Part shown: in pieces, positions 24,282 through 34,769 of the stretch
Layout of the letters: every line of letters starts with the position of its first letter
How positions within the stretch are numbered: position 1 is the stretch's first letter
NCBI GenBank assembly: GCA_030248215.1
Contig: JASANG010003894.1
Span: 59,737-123,736, forward strand
Direction of reading: 5' to 3'
Source of the DNA: Enoplolaimus lenunculus
Taxonomy: Eukaryota > Nematoda > Enoplea > Enoplida > Thoracostomopsidae
DNA: 64,000 bases
Translations under genes and position numbers: made by a program
The notes under the pieces: generated by a model
Seen by the model: only the letters and a program-made list of their open reading frames with translations
What the model was told of the DNA's origin: nothing
Database searches by the model: none

Positions 24282-27200
24282 GTTACTGTAGTTATGTATT
24301 TTATTATTTTTAAACGTATTTTAGTTGCACGCACATGCAGTCTTATTTTGATGGTTCTGGATGTGCTGAAACCACTTCATCACAAAAAATTACTCGAACA
24401 CGAATTGGAAGGATTTGGTATTCGTTTAAATAAAAGTCCACCAAACATAGCGTTTCGGAAGAAAGATAAAGGCGGCATTAATTTGTCAAGCTTGGTATGT
24501 TTTAACAAAAACTTAGATATTTTTGTCGCAGGTGGCTGATTTTACTTTTTATTGGAGTTCTGTGAGTTTAGCTTGGTTGTAAATGAACGGTTAGTTTTTC
24601 ATAGGGAATGCGACTGGTTGGAATATCTTATTAGATTATGCTTGAACTCGGTGTGGAATGGTTTTCGGGGAATAGCTTGTGGCAAATAGTGTTCTATTGT
24701 GTCTCAGGTCGAGGTTTGTTGAAAACACGTCACTTGAAAGTGTGATTTTATAGATTTTTTGTCAAATGTACTAATTTTTGTTAATAGGTAGCACAATCAG
24801 AACTCGACTTGGAAACAGTGAAGACTGTACTTTCTGAGTATAGAATACATAACGCAGGTATGTCCTTAAAGCATTCTTCTATTTCTATTAAAAATTCGAT
24901 TGTAAACAGCTTATATTGTACTTCAGATAGTTTTTATCAATAATAACTAGTCTTTTATTTGATTTTGATTTCAAAATTATATAGGGGCATATCGTAATTT
25001 CAAATTAAGGTAAACAGATTGCTTTAAGAGCCGATCGTAAATTAGATTCAGAAACTTTTTCTGTTTCTGTGGCGCCACCGCCAGTTACACATTGTTGACT
25101 TATAACCAATTTAGTGACAGATTGCTATTATTGCAATACGGTCTTAAAAGCTAGGAAACTCCTTTGCATCAATGCTTGCACTAAAGTAAAACGCGCATTA
25201 CGGTTTTGCGTTCCTTCTCCAATGTTTAGTCGTAATGTGCATTAGTTATTATGCGATTTAGATATAACACTAAAATATGATGCAACGACAGAAGATTTAA
25301 TAGATGTTATTGAAGGCAACCGTGTCTACATACCGTGTATTTATGTGCTGAATAAAATTGACCAAATTTCAATAGAGGTAAGTTTGAATAAGCTGTAGCC
25401 AGGGTGCAACCGGAATTCCGGTTCCGGTTCCGGCATTTTTTCACCTTCCGGTTCCGGTAAATTTTTACCGGATTTAAAAATTCCGGTGTTATAATTTGGC
25501 CGTTTTTTTAACTTTGCTAATCTTTAAGAATCTCTTTAGAAAGCCACTTGTATTCCGAATATAAGCCATTGATGGTGGATTTCACTTCAGTCGACGACGG
25601 AAATCTAAAATACAACAAATAAAATAAATATCTATGTTCGACTAAGGTTATTTCACAAATAATAGAGCAAAAAATAAGATTAAAATGAAATTTTTGGTGA
25701 AATGCATTTTTCATTTTCCGGTTCCGGTTCCGGTAAAATTTTCAAATTCTGGTTCCGGTTCCGGTAAATTGTAATTCCGGTTGCACCCTGGCTGTAGCCT
25801 AGCTGTGTTTTGCGGGTATATGTTTGAAAGCACTTAATACGTTGCGCCAAACACAGATAAGAGCATATTTCGCTATATATTTTCAAAACATCAATAGCAA
25901 AAAAACCAACTGAGCTAAAACCTGCAATTTTTTTAAACATTTAAATTTTGTTCTTACAACATTCGTTTTATAATGCCTATAATTAAGTGCCATAGCTAAA
26001 GAAAAACAGATTCAAATATAGTTTATTCGAAGACAAATCTAGCATCAAAAATCAAATGTGAAATGATCGACCGCGCTTCATGATAAGATACAGGTTTGTA
26101 GTCTAGATCAGGTAAATCATGTACTTGTTGAACACAGACAATTGTTTCTGTTGCGTTGTAATATAAATTCAAGACATTCCAGCTTCAATTGCAGGAGCTG
26201 GACATAATTTATAAAATTCCTCACTGTGTTCCGATATCAGCACATCACAAGTGGAATTTTGACGATTTGTTAGAAATGATTTGGAATTATCTTAGTCTTG
26301 TAAGGATGTAAGTTTTAGATTTCGTTTTGTAATATTCTATTGTAATTAGATTAGTGCAGGTACTTGAAAGGTTATTTTGCTTCAAGGTTTTTGTGTCGCT
26401 AAAGATGTTGATAATGTTTGGTGCCAAATATTTTGATTATAAACTCGTTTTTACGCGAGGCCAAAGCATTAAAGGGTTTGCCGCTTCATTGATCGAAGCG
26501 AAACTCCGAGCGAAGCTGGGAGTTTCGCGAAGCGTTTTATGTTTATTTGTACTTGGGGCTCGAAAGGTGGATGTCCGTCTGTCCGTCCGAAAAGAATCTC
26601 AGGAACCGTTGAACCGATTTTAATAAACTTTTTTTGTTTGAAAGCCAATTATCCTGGGGTGTTAACCTCGCATTGGGGTTTCAAAATTGCAAGCCGTTTA
26701 GTAGCTGCAGGCTAATTTGCATAATTTAATTAAGCCTGAATTAGGACTTTCCACAATGTTTCACTAATTATACGGTTAGAAGCAATCTAATTTTAGCATT
26801 AAAGGGTTTTTAGTGCGAGGAATTTGCGTAGACTGTTTACAAACTTCCAAAACCGATACTTGAGCAGCTAGCTAATAGATGATTTGCATATTAGCATAGT
26901 TTATAAGCCTAAATTAGGACTTTTTACAATATTTCACTAATTATGGTTAAAAGCAATATAATTTCAGTAGTAAAGGGTTTTTAGGTGCGAGGAATTTGAA
27001 TAAATTGTTTACAAACATCCAAAACCGATAATTGAATAATTAGCTAATATCTAATTTGCATATTAGCTTAATTGACAAGACAAAATTAGGACTTTTTAAA
27101 TTATTTCAATAATCCTTAGGGTTTACTGAAGGTTTTTTGGTGCGAGGAATCTGAATAAATTGTTTACAAATCTCCAAAACCGATAATTGAGTAGTTAGCT

Positions 27201-29095
27201 AATAGATAATTTGCATATAAGCATATTTGATAAGCCTAAATTAGGCGTTTTTACAATGTTTCACTAATTATTAGGGTTACAAGCAATCTAATTTCAGCAA
27301 TAATGGGTTTTCGGGTGCGAGGAACTTGAATAAATCGCCTACAAACCTTTAAAAGCGATTATTGAATAGTTAGCTAATGGCTAATTTGCATATTTGCTTT
27401 ATTGACGAGACAAAATTAGGACTTTTAAATTATTCCAATAATTATTAGGGTGGCTGAAGGGTTTTTGGGGTGCGAGGAATCAGAGGAAATTGCTTAAAAG
27501 CCTCCAACACCGATATATGAATAGTTAGCTAATAACTAATTTGCATATTACCTTAATTGCTTACGTGTGTTCGAGCTGCGCTCAATAAATGTAGTCCCAC
27601 TACGACTGGTCATTAGCCGTTACCACACTCGTTGCTGTTTCAACTTGGTGTTTTAAATAAAATTTCGATGCACTTCTTTCTATGTTTTGGTAGGTGTTTC
27701 AAAAAATGATTTTTTCAATGCAACTTGATATTTTAGGAAACCTATCAGACTCGTCCGAAGGTTTAGTGATTCGTGCTGTTTTCTGTGAAGTTTTTACAGT
27801 GAATTAGGCATAAGCGTCAAGTGGTTTGTCTCATGATTTAGTGCGGGAGACTTATATAACGTATACATTATGAATTTCACAGATACACAAAACCTAAAGG
27901 TCAGCTACCGGATTACACAGCGCCGATTGTTTTAAACACTGAACGCCGGACAGTGGAAGATTTATGTGCGAAGATTCATAAATCCTTACTTAAGGATTTT
28001 AAGACGTGAGTTTATAGAGCCGGAACAGTTTATTAATTATTTATCATTGTGTTTAGTCATTAGCATCTTTAATTAACAAGGAAAAATGACCAGCATAACA
28101 TTATGCAACTTTAGTGATTTGATTACCTTTTAATAGTTGTAAATTTGCGCTATCTGTATATTTTTCATCTCTGGTAGTATTGTATTCGGTGTTCGAAACA
28201 CATTCTTGTTAGATTTTAGTCACAAAAAGTTTGAATAGTGATAATGCCATTTCGTAAGTTGTCCGAAATTTATAGTCCACTAAAACGGAGTATTACTATA
28301 TTCTTGTTTTAAATTCGGTTTCGCTCAAAATTGTTAATTGCTGTTTAATGCTGCGCCGGACTGCTTTTCAGAACTATTCAGTTATGTTTGTTATGAACTG
28401 TTTGTACTACACTTGAAAAATATATGACTTTGAAGTTTCGTATCTACTGATGTCACTCGTGCTTAATTGACTGAGGCTAAATCCGCAACGAAGTCAAGTG
28501 GAACCATCGAACAAGGTGCCGGGTGTGGAAACCTCTATTTCATTTAAAACCATTGCTATGCATCTGCCGCCGTTGATCTTTGCTACATTCGGTTGCATTT
28601 GATTCATTTTGTTGCAGAGCTTTGGTTTGGGGCTCGTCTGTGAAGCATAATCCTCAAAAAGTTGGCAAAGAGCATGTTTTAAACGATGAAGACGTTGTTC
28701 AGATAGTTAAGAAGTTAGTTTTTTCTTTAGTTAAGCAATCTGTTTCAGCCAGGGTATATTTAAGCTATGTAGTTCTGTCAACCAAATTCTGACGTTTTCT
28801 ATTAGTTATGAGTTCTGAAACAAGGTTTCGTCTTTTTTATGGTGACACATGTCGCTACGGTACATAGCTTATTAAAGGGAAAATCGTAACGACATGTCAA
28901 TTACGGAATTTTACTAAAAGCTCAGCGGTCACACGATGTCAGATGTGGATTAGTGATTTTTTGATCTTCAAGTGGTGATTATGCAGTGATATAAATAAGT
29001 TCACCGGGAAATGCACACGGTCTCTGTTTTAAGTCGATAAATTCGATATAAGTTGTGTGCCTGCAACCCTGTCATTATTTTGTTTCAGAGTATAA
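22783..29095 (+). CDS. drg1: DRG1, developmentally regulated GTP-binding protein 1
   Basis: This is a cytoplasmic OBG-family GTPase that, in known family members, works with a DFRP1 partner and associates with ribosomes. Exons: 22783-22821, 23376-23541, 23683-23813, 23997-24066, 24325-24494, 24788-24857, 25262-25377, 26195-26307, 27883-28005, 28618-28713 and 29089-29095. All introns are GT-AG and the phases join to 1101 nt (366 residues), close to the 367 I recall for human DRG1. Visible parts in order: N-terminal KIAEIEAE helix, GFPSVGKST (G1), DLPGI (G3), NKID (G4), ISAHHKW (G5), then a TGS region with [12 protein letters not shown], and NPQKVGK near the C-terminus. The final 7-nt exon (ending Val-stop) is inferred from the donor after the Lys-Lys end and a polyA signal at 29185. 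Reading through instead would add residues to a stop at 28792. Introns 7 and 8 contain transposable elements. Identity is near certain; the last exon is probable. Confidence 0.96.
24233..24281. repeat. (TTA)n microsatellite in DRG1 intron 4
   Basis: About 16 uninterrupted trinucleotide units lie between DRG1 exons 4 and 5, 44 nt before the exon 5 start. A tract this pure is likely to vary in length between individuals. Confidence 0.95.
25400..25790 (-). mobile_element. hAT-type MITE, CAGGGTGCAACCGG family, copy D, in DRG1 intron 7
   Basis: Full-length reverse copy flanked by the perfect 8-bp duplication GCTGTAGC. It begins only 22 bp after the exon 7 donor. Its high similarity to copies A to C and intact target site suggest a recent insertion. 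Confidence 0.92.
26487..27609 (+). mobile_element. Terminal-inverted element with internal tandem units, long copy, in DRG1 intron 8
   Basis: Same left module, GGATGTCCGTC and CTCAGGAACCG phrases, and right tail as the 8215 element, but with five TGCGAGGAA-marked units (about 26814, 26986, 27141, 27316 and 27471). Spacings alternate near 172 and 155 bp, so the unit is a dimer of about 330 bp. The reading frame ending at 26623 is inside the element and not a gene. Confidence 0.75.
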
Positions 29096-29184
29096 AACTT
29101 TAGATTTTCGTTGCCCGTTTGTATCGAAAACAAGGTCGAAGATATGCTTCGTTTTAGAAGGTCGATCGTAGCAAACTAAAAATT

Positions 29185-29190
29185 AATAAA
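29185..29190 (+). promoter_or_regulatory. Polyadenylation signal of DRG1
   Basis: An AATAAA hexamer lies about 90 nt after the proposed DRG1 stop codon at 29093-29095, the expected distance for a short 3' UTR. It supports the final tiny exon rather than read-through to 28792. Confidence 0.5.
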
Positions 29191-29199
29191 GTATACACA

Positions 29200-30069
29200 C
29201 ACTTGGCTGGGTACTTGTTTACTTCTCTTTTCATAAAATTTCCCAACGCAGAAAGGTTTCATTAGTAAAATAGGTTTAGGTCAATAAAAAACTGGACTTC
29301 TGCCAAATGAACACGAGTGTGATCAAAGTAAACAAGTACCTTTTCTACGTGCGCTGTCACTGTTGTGGCTATATGCTGTTTATTTTATTACTAAATTAAT
29401 TTAAAGCGTTGTTTTCTCAGAGCGCATTGGTAGTTAAAATGATGTTTAACTTGTTAATTTTAGCGAATAACTAATGCAGTAAGTAGTAATGGGCATCGGA
29501 TATTTTTAATATACCGATATCCGAAATTACATTTTTATATTTCAGATATCCGAAACTTGATTTTGAGTTCTTTGGGTGTGCGAACCTCAATTTTTGTTTC
29601 TTAAGCACTTGTTTTAACGTGTTGCTCTAAAGAAAGTACCCTAACCCACAAGCTGATTGTTATGGGCATAAAGCAAACAATTCCAAACTAGTATTTATTT
29701 CGAAACTGTTTCAATAGTGCTGGTTATTCGGTTTATAATATTGCTATTGACGATAAATACTTGCATTAGCCACCGGAACTTGAGTTGGTTTGGTTTGTCT
29801 CCATCTGATTTGAACCATTGCAACAGAATCTATCGAATGTCACAATTCCCTCGAACTATATATACATGCGTCGTTTTAACGTTCCAAGAAGAAAGATTCA
29901 CATTGAAATATACTTACGCTAAAACGTACAAACATCAACTTACGTTACTTTTAGTGGTGCCCCGCGTTCAGCGGCGGATTCAGAAACCTCTGACAGGGGC
30001 ATGCTAGTAAATGTTTGAAACGCAGTTTTTCACCAAAAAATTTTCTTACGGGGGGAAATTATAATGTAG
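29200..30069. other. Intergenic 3' of DRG1
   Basis: AT-rich. It contains ATCCGAAATTAC and ATATCCGAAAC scraps of MITE arms near 29510-29560. A plus-strand frame from 29717 has a hydrophobic start but begins with GTG and ends in repeat. Confidence 0.4.
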
Positions 30070-30190
30070 TGTAGTGACCAGGAAAAGGGGGCAATAAAGA
30101 GTTGGGTTCCCATTTTGAGTCCCAATCAATAGGAGTCTGTTTCTGTAAGAAGAGTCTGTAAGCGGATAGAGTCCCTGAATCCTAATCAGA
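30070..30190 (+). mobile_element. Fragment of a CTGTAGTGACCCG MITE
   Basis: GTGTAGTGACCAGGAAAAGGGG is followed by TTTTGAGTCCCAATCAATAGG and GCGGATAGAGTCC, matching the left half of the 30812 element. Confidence 0.55.
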
Positions 30191-30811
30191 GTTCGTAAAT
30201 GTTAATTATTTGCAATTGTAGTGGATAAATGAACACGACAAAATAAAGTTGATTTAGAATCTAAAGCATACTTAAGTTTTGAAAGTACCTTCCTACCAGG
30301 CAGGATACAACCGGAGGTCTGACTCCGCCTCCGGCAGAAAATCGGCCTCCGGCTCCGGGAGAAATTTGCCGGAGGTTCTGATCATTTCGATAGTAAAATT
30401 TTGCATAATTTATCGGCCAATGACTTTAAGGCGCGTAACAGTAAATTATGCGTATTCCTAAGCCTAAGCGTTGCAAAATGTCTGCCTAAGCCTAAGCAAA
30501 AAATGTAATCTAGAATCTAAACCTACTCTTTTATAGACTCACCAGCAGCCTGGACGCCCCTAAAAGTAACGGATCATTTATCTGTTTAACTTCAAACCTT
30601 TTTCCCTTCTAATCGAGCATACAACGCCTCCGGCTGCGGCAGAAAATCCGGCCTGCGGCTTCGGTAGAATTTTTGATGGGGGTTCCGGCTTTTTCGGTAG
30701 TAAAATTTTGCATAATTTAGCAAAATTTATCTGTTTAACTCCTTTCGTTTTACTTCAGTCACAATTCTTGGAAAGAATTTCCGGCAGATATAGGTTAAAA
30801 TTAACCAATTA

Positions 30812-31197
30812 CTGTATTGACCCGAATAAGAGGAGGAGGGGTAATAAGAGGGGGTCCCTATTTTGAGTCCGAATCAATTGTAGTCCGTATCCCTAATAAG
30901 AGTCCGTAAGCGGATAGAGTCCATAAATGTCAATTAACTTGAGTTTGAAACTTTAAACCGTACTTAAATTTTGAAAATACATTCCTAAGTATAACCTTGT
31001 ATTATCGATTAAGCTATTGACTCAAGACAAATAAACGGTTTCAACGGAAAATTGCAGTACCGGATATATCAGTAAAACGAAGAGCGGCGGAGCGTGGGTT
31101 AAAAATTGATAACAGTCGGTAACCGAATAACAAGGGGGGTACCCTCTGGAGAGGCCAAATTAATATCAGTCCCCCCCTCTTGTTCGGGTCACTACAG
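30812..31197 (+). mobile_element. TA-flanked MITE, CTGTAGTGACCCG family
   Basis: Ends CTGTATTGACCCGAATAAGAGG and TTGTTCGGGTCACTACAG form inverted repeats flanked by TA on both sides, suggesting a Tc1/mariner-like origin. The interior holds the phrase TTTTGAGTCCGAATCAATTG. Relatives lie at about 30070-30190 and 45125-45559. Confidence 0.75.
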
Positions 31198-32129
31198 TAT
31201 TCATCATTTTTACTATATAATTTCGCCTCACCTCCGGCTCCGGTAAGGTATAACCTTGGATTATCGCTCAAGTTTTGGCTTCTATTTTTACTTGTTCTTA
31301 ATAGTCTTAAGCTTTATTTTATACTTGTGTTTACGCTGAGGAGGCTTTAACTTAGGAATATGTCTGGTTGTTACATTGCTACTGGTATTTCAAACATTTA
31401 AAAGCCATTAAACAGCTCAGAAATTCTTGTCTTAGATGGTTAAAACATAAAAAATATCATATTCAAGAAATACTCTTGCCAATTTAAAAGATAAATTTCT
31501 TCATTTCAAGAAATCGTTGTCATATTCAAGAGTTAATTTTCAGATTTTTGTGCATGTAAAAAAGTTGATCCGTTTATATATCCTTAAGGACCAAGCTTAT
31601 GGTAGTATCCAACAAGATATAAGAAAAGAAATGTTTTCAATATCATTCTGGATTTTGAAAACTTTTCTGGCTGTAGCTATAATTGGAATAAACCAAAGCG
31701 AATCAGCTCAAAATTTTACAAATACTATACACCGTAAAACCAAACCTACTCACAAAAGTCGTCAAGAATTTAGGTCAATATTCTGTCTGACTAGAGTTTT
31801 AATACAGAAATTCTTGTTGCTTTTTGTCAGCTACAGCTACTTTAGTGGTGAACCAATGCACATTATTCCACAATATTTGTACACAATAGAATGTCGGATA
31901 TCCCGATATATCCGGATACATATATCATTTCGGATACATTTCTGGATAGCTTTAATCCGGCTCCCATACTTAGCTCTTAGTTTGTTCGGTTTTACTCGTT
32001 TTTGACGAAATCTCGGTAATTCTTTCTTCAAAATGTGCCAAAGGTTTAAAAAGGAAACGCGCCAAATTGGTGAATTTTGTACTGGGGTGTAATAATATTA
32101 GTCAAACACTGGCATAAACGGGGGTGAAT

Positions 32130-32500
32130 CAGGGTACAACCAGAGGTCTGCCTCCTGCTCTGGCAGACAAGCAACCTCAGGCTCCAATAAAATTTTTGCC
32201 AGAAGTACCTGCAATTTCGGTAACGAAATTTGGCATAGTTTATCAAAGTTTATCTCGTTGGAGTGTTTCGTTTATAACTTTTGGCTCACATTCGAGCAAA
32301 GGAATTTGCCGATATTTTGTAAAAAATACTCGTAAAACCAAACATCTTAAAACAACACATTCGAAATATTTGGTAAAAAATTTATAACAAATTACACATC
32401 ATTTTAACTACCTAATTTCGCCTCACCTCCGGCTTCACCATGCTCCGGCAAGCTTTATTGACCTCAGGTTCCGGTATTTTTCACCATTGTTTGTACCCTG
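32130..32500 (+). mobile_element. hAT-type MITE, CAGGGTACAACC (CCTCCGG-rich) family
   Basis: Ends CAGGGTACAACC and GTTTGTACCCTG, with 8-bp flanks GGGTGAAT and GTGTGAAT (7 of 8). Arms are rich in CCTCCGGCTCC-type motifs. This is a sister family of the CCGGAACCGG MITEs. A partial relative begins near 30303 and another lies around 33525-33905. Confidence 0.75.
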
Positions 32501-32734
32501 GTGTGAATTGAGGATGTTCTTTGAACTCTAAAGAATTTGTGAAACATCAATCAATATTTTAACACCCAATATTGTCTCGAGAGTTACAAACTGACTTAAA
32601 GACAAGCTTTATAAGATTGCAAAAAGTTTACGGTAGAAAGTGTGGCAAAATGCAGCCTTCATCGGCAAACTAACCTGTGGTAGTCTCCGAAACTTCTCAA
32701 AAATTTTAGATTCAGGAACTAAATCACTATAAAT

Positions 32735-32976
32735 CAAGGTACAACTGGAGGTTTGCCTCCGGCGGAAAATTGACCTCTGACTCCAGTAGAATTTGGCGGG
32801 GTTTCCGGCAATTTCGGCAGCATTCGTATTTTTACAATTTTGCAATTCAATGAATTAGTCTGGTTGGATCTTTTATCGCAGTATTCATTAGCTACTTTTG
32901 TATCAAGTGCAACTCCAGTTGCGGAAAATTTGTTCACCTTCGGTTCTGATTTGTTTTCACCTCCATTGCCACCCTG
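32735..32976 (+). mobile_element. hAT-type MITE, CCTCCGG-rich family, short copy
   Basis: Starts CAAGGTACAACTGG and ends GCCACCCTG, with the perfect 8-bp duplication CTATAAAT on both sides. It lies 41 bp from the stop codon of the minus-strand secreted gene at 33017. Confidence 0.8.
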
Positions 32977-33016
32977 CTATAAATTTAGGCTTTCTACAAA
33001 AATCTCAGCCAGTGCA

Positions 33017-33355
33017 CTAAATAATTAAGCCATCACGACAAAAATTTCGTAAATCAAATAATCCTTTAATTGTTCCTATATTTGCAGTCGCATCATAGAC
33101 AACTTCCGGCGGATGTTCACAACTCGCTTCAATGCAGTCATGAATCACGTTGCAAACGTTGATGTTGCCGGCTAACAGCGCTTCGGGATCCTCAATTGAG
33201 CAGCTGCATCCATGTTCGAAAAATACCTCCTGAAATGCTTCGACAAGCTTGGGATCATCGAATAACACGTCTTGTTCTGCTGATGGATCAACCATTTTCA
33301 CTTCCGAAATGGTAAATATAAAGGTTGCGAAAATGTAGACAAATATTCGTGGCAT
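33017..33355 (-). CDS. Small secreted protein with six cysteines, family unknown
   Basis: A single open exon of 112 residues starts with a hydrophobic leader (MPRIFVYIFATFIFTISEV), followed by an acidic segment and six cysteines: HGCSCS, NVCNVIHDCIEASC and NFCRDG. An acceptor-like TTTACAG lies about 26 nt upstream of the ATG, as expected for a 5' UTR intron or trans-splice site. I do not recognise a domain. The even amino-acid composition, the leader and the paired cysteines argue against a chance frame. It sits between two MITE copies (32735-32976 and material after 33500) with no obvious partner gene. Confidence 0.55.
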   Translation of the reverse strand: MPRIFVYIFATFIFTISEVKMVDPSAEQDVLFDDPKLVEAFQEVFFEHGCSCSIEDPEALLAGNINVCNVIHDCIEASCEHPPEVVYDATANIGTIKGLFDLRNFCRDGLII

Positions 33356-34623
33356 TTTACTGTATATTTTACTTTTGTTACCTGTAAACTAAAGTTATGA
33401 CAATCTGTGAGTGTAGATATTATTGACACGATTTTCATTTAAAAAAATTCGGATTTGTGATATTATAATAAAAACTAAAGACACAGATAAAAGCCTAAAT
33501 AGGGGGCTTGTATTTTATCCGGTGCAAATTACAGGTTTGCTGCCAGAGATCAACAGAAAATTTACCTCCGGCTTGACAGAAAATCAACCTCCGTCTACGG
33601 AAGAAATAATAATTCGCGAGGTTTCTGCAATTACGGTACAGAAAATCTTTGTGGTTTTTATAAAATCGCACCTGACAGCGAGTTTTTTTTGTAACTGTAC
33701 AATAAATTGAAAGAACTGTCGACATTTCTCGAATAAAAGCTTAAAACAAAATTTTTGTATCGATTATCAGATTGTTGCAAATATTAGCAAATTCAACGTA
33801 GTGGTATTATGCAATTTTGCTGAGCCTCAGACTCCGGCCTCAGTAGAATTTGTCGATACTCTTCGGCATCAGTATTTTTCACCTCTGGTGCTACTTTGTT
33901 TGCTACCCGTACAGAAAATCCTGATATATATATGGGAAGTTGTTGCCCAAACGCAGACCCTTATGTGAAATATGGGCTAATATCCAGGGTTCCAACGGAA
34001 TTCCGATTCCGGTTAAAATTTCGAAAAAAACTTGGGTTCCGATTACGATTCCGACTAGCTTCTATTACGATGCGGAACTCGGATTTTTCGGTTATGAGTT
34101 TTTAAGCTGATTGAACTTAAATTTTGCCTATTTTTTCGTTTATATGCAAATCTGTTTTTGTTACTAAGTATTCCCAGTATCAGAGTAAATTATTTCGCTG
34201 ATTGTCAAAATGCGACTGCAATTGAAAACCTTAAACTCTACCTTTAAACCAATAACAAAATCTAAACTTAAAATTCTACTTCATAGCTCTCGAATAAAAG
34301 CGTAAAACGAAATTTTTGTATCGAATATCAGATTTTTGCTAATATTAGCAAATTTAACGTAGTTTTATTACGCAATTGTGCTTAGCTTCTGACTCCGCCT
34401 TCGGTAAAATTTGTCAAGGTCTTTCGGTTTAAGTATTTTTCACCTCTGTGTTACCTTGTTTGCTACCCGTACAGAAGATCCTGATATATGGGAAGTTGGT
34501 GCCGAAACGCAGACCCTTATGTGAAATATAGGCTAATATATCTTCACTTTAGCTATATAAAAATCTTTGTATGGTGATTTGCTACTACAATCTTACCACC
34601 TACACAAATATCGTGCAAACTTT

Positions 34624-34769
34624 GGCCCATGTAAAGATCAGGGGCGGAAAGTTTTCCTGTTTGACTAGAAAAGAGTACGCTTAAGCTTTAAACGATTTTT
34701 TGATTGGCTTGGGCTTAGGCTTAGAAATATGCTTATAATGCTGTTCCGCCTCTGTTCTTTGCATTGGCC
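34624..34769 (+). mobile_element. GGCCCATGTAAAG MITE with TTAGGC-like core
   Basis: Ends GGCCCATGTAAAGATCAG and CTTTGCATTGGCC, flanked by the perfect 8-bp duplication CAAACTTT. The interior carries TTGGGCTTAGGCTTAG units. An 8-bp duplication with a GG terminus fits Merlin-, P- or hAT-like elements; the superfamily is not settled. Confidence 0.88.

Noticed and set aside
29717-30007. Hydrophobic frame LVIRFIILLLTINTCIS, possible secreted protein
   Set aside because: It begins with GTG rather than ATG, no upstream exon was found, and the 3' half enters repeat sequence.
31517-32005. 162-codon plus-strand frame with an internal signal-like start (MFSISFWILKTFLAVAIIG)
   Set aside because: The frame runs into ATCCGGATAC repeat scraps, the possible donor is weak, and no following exon was found. 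Left out as unsupported.
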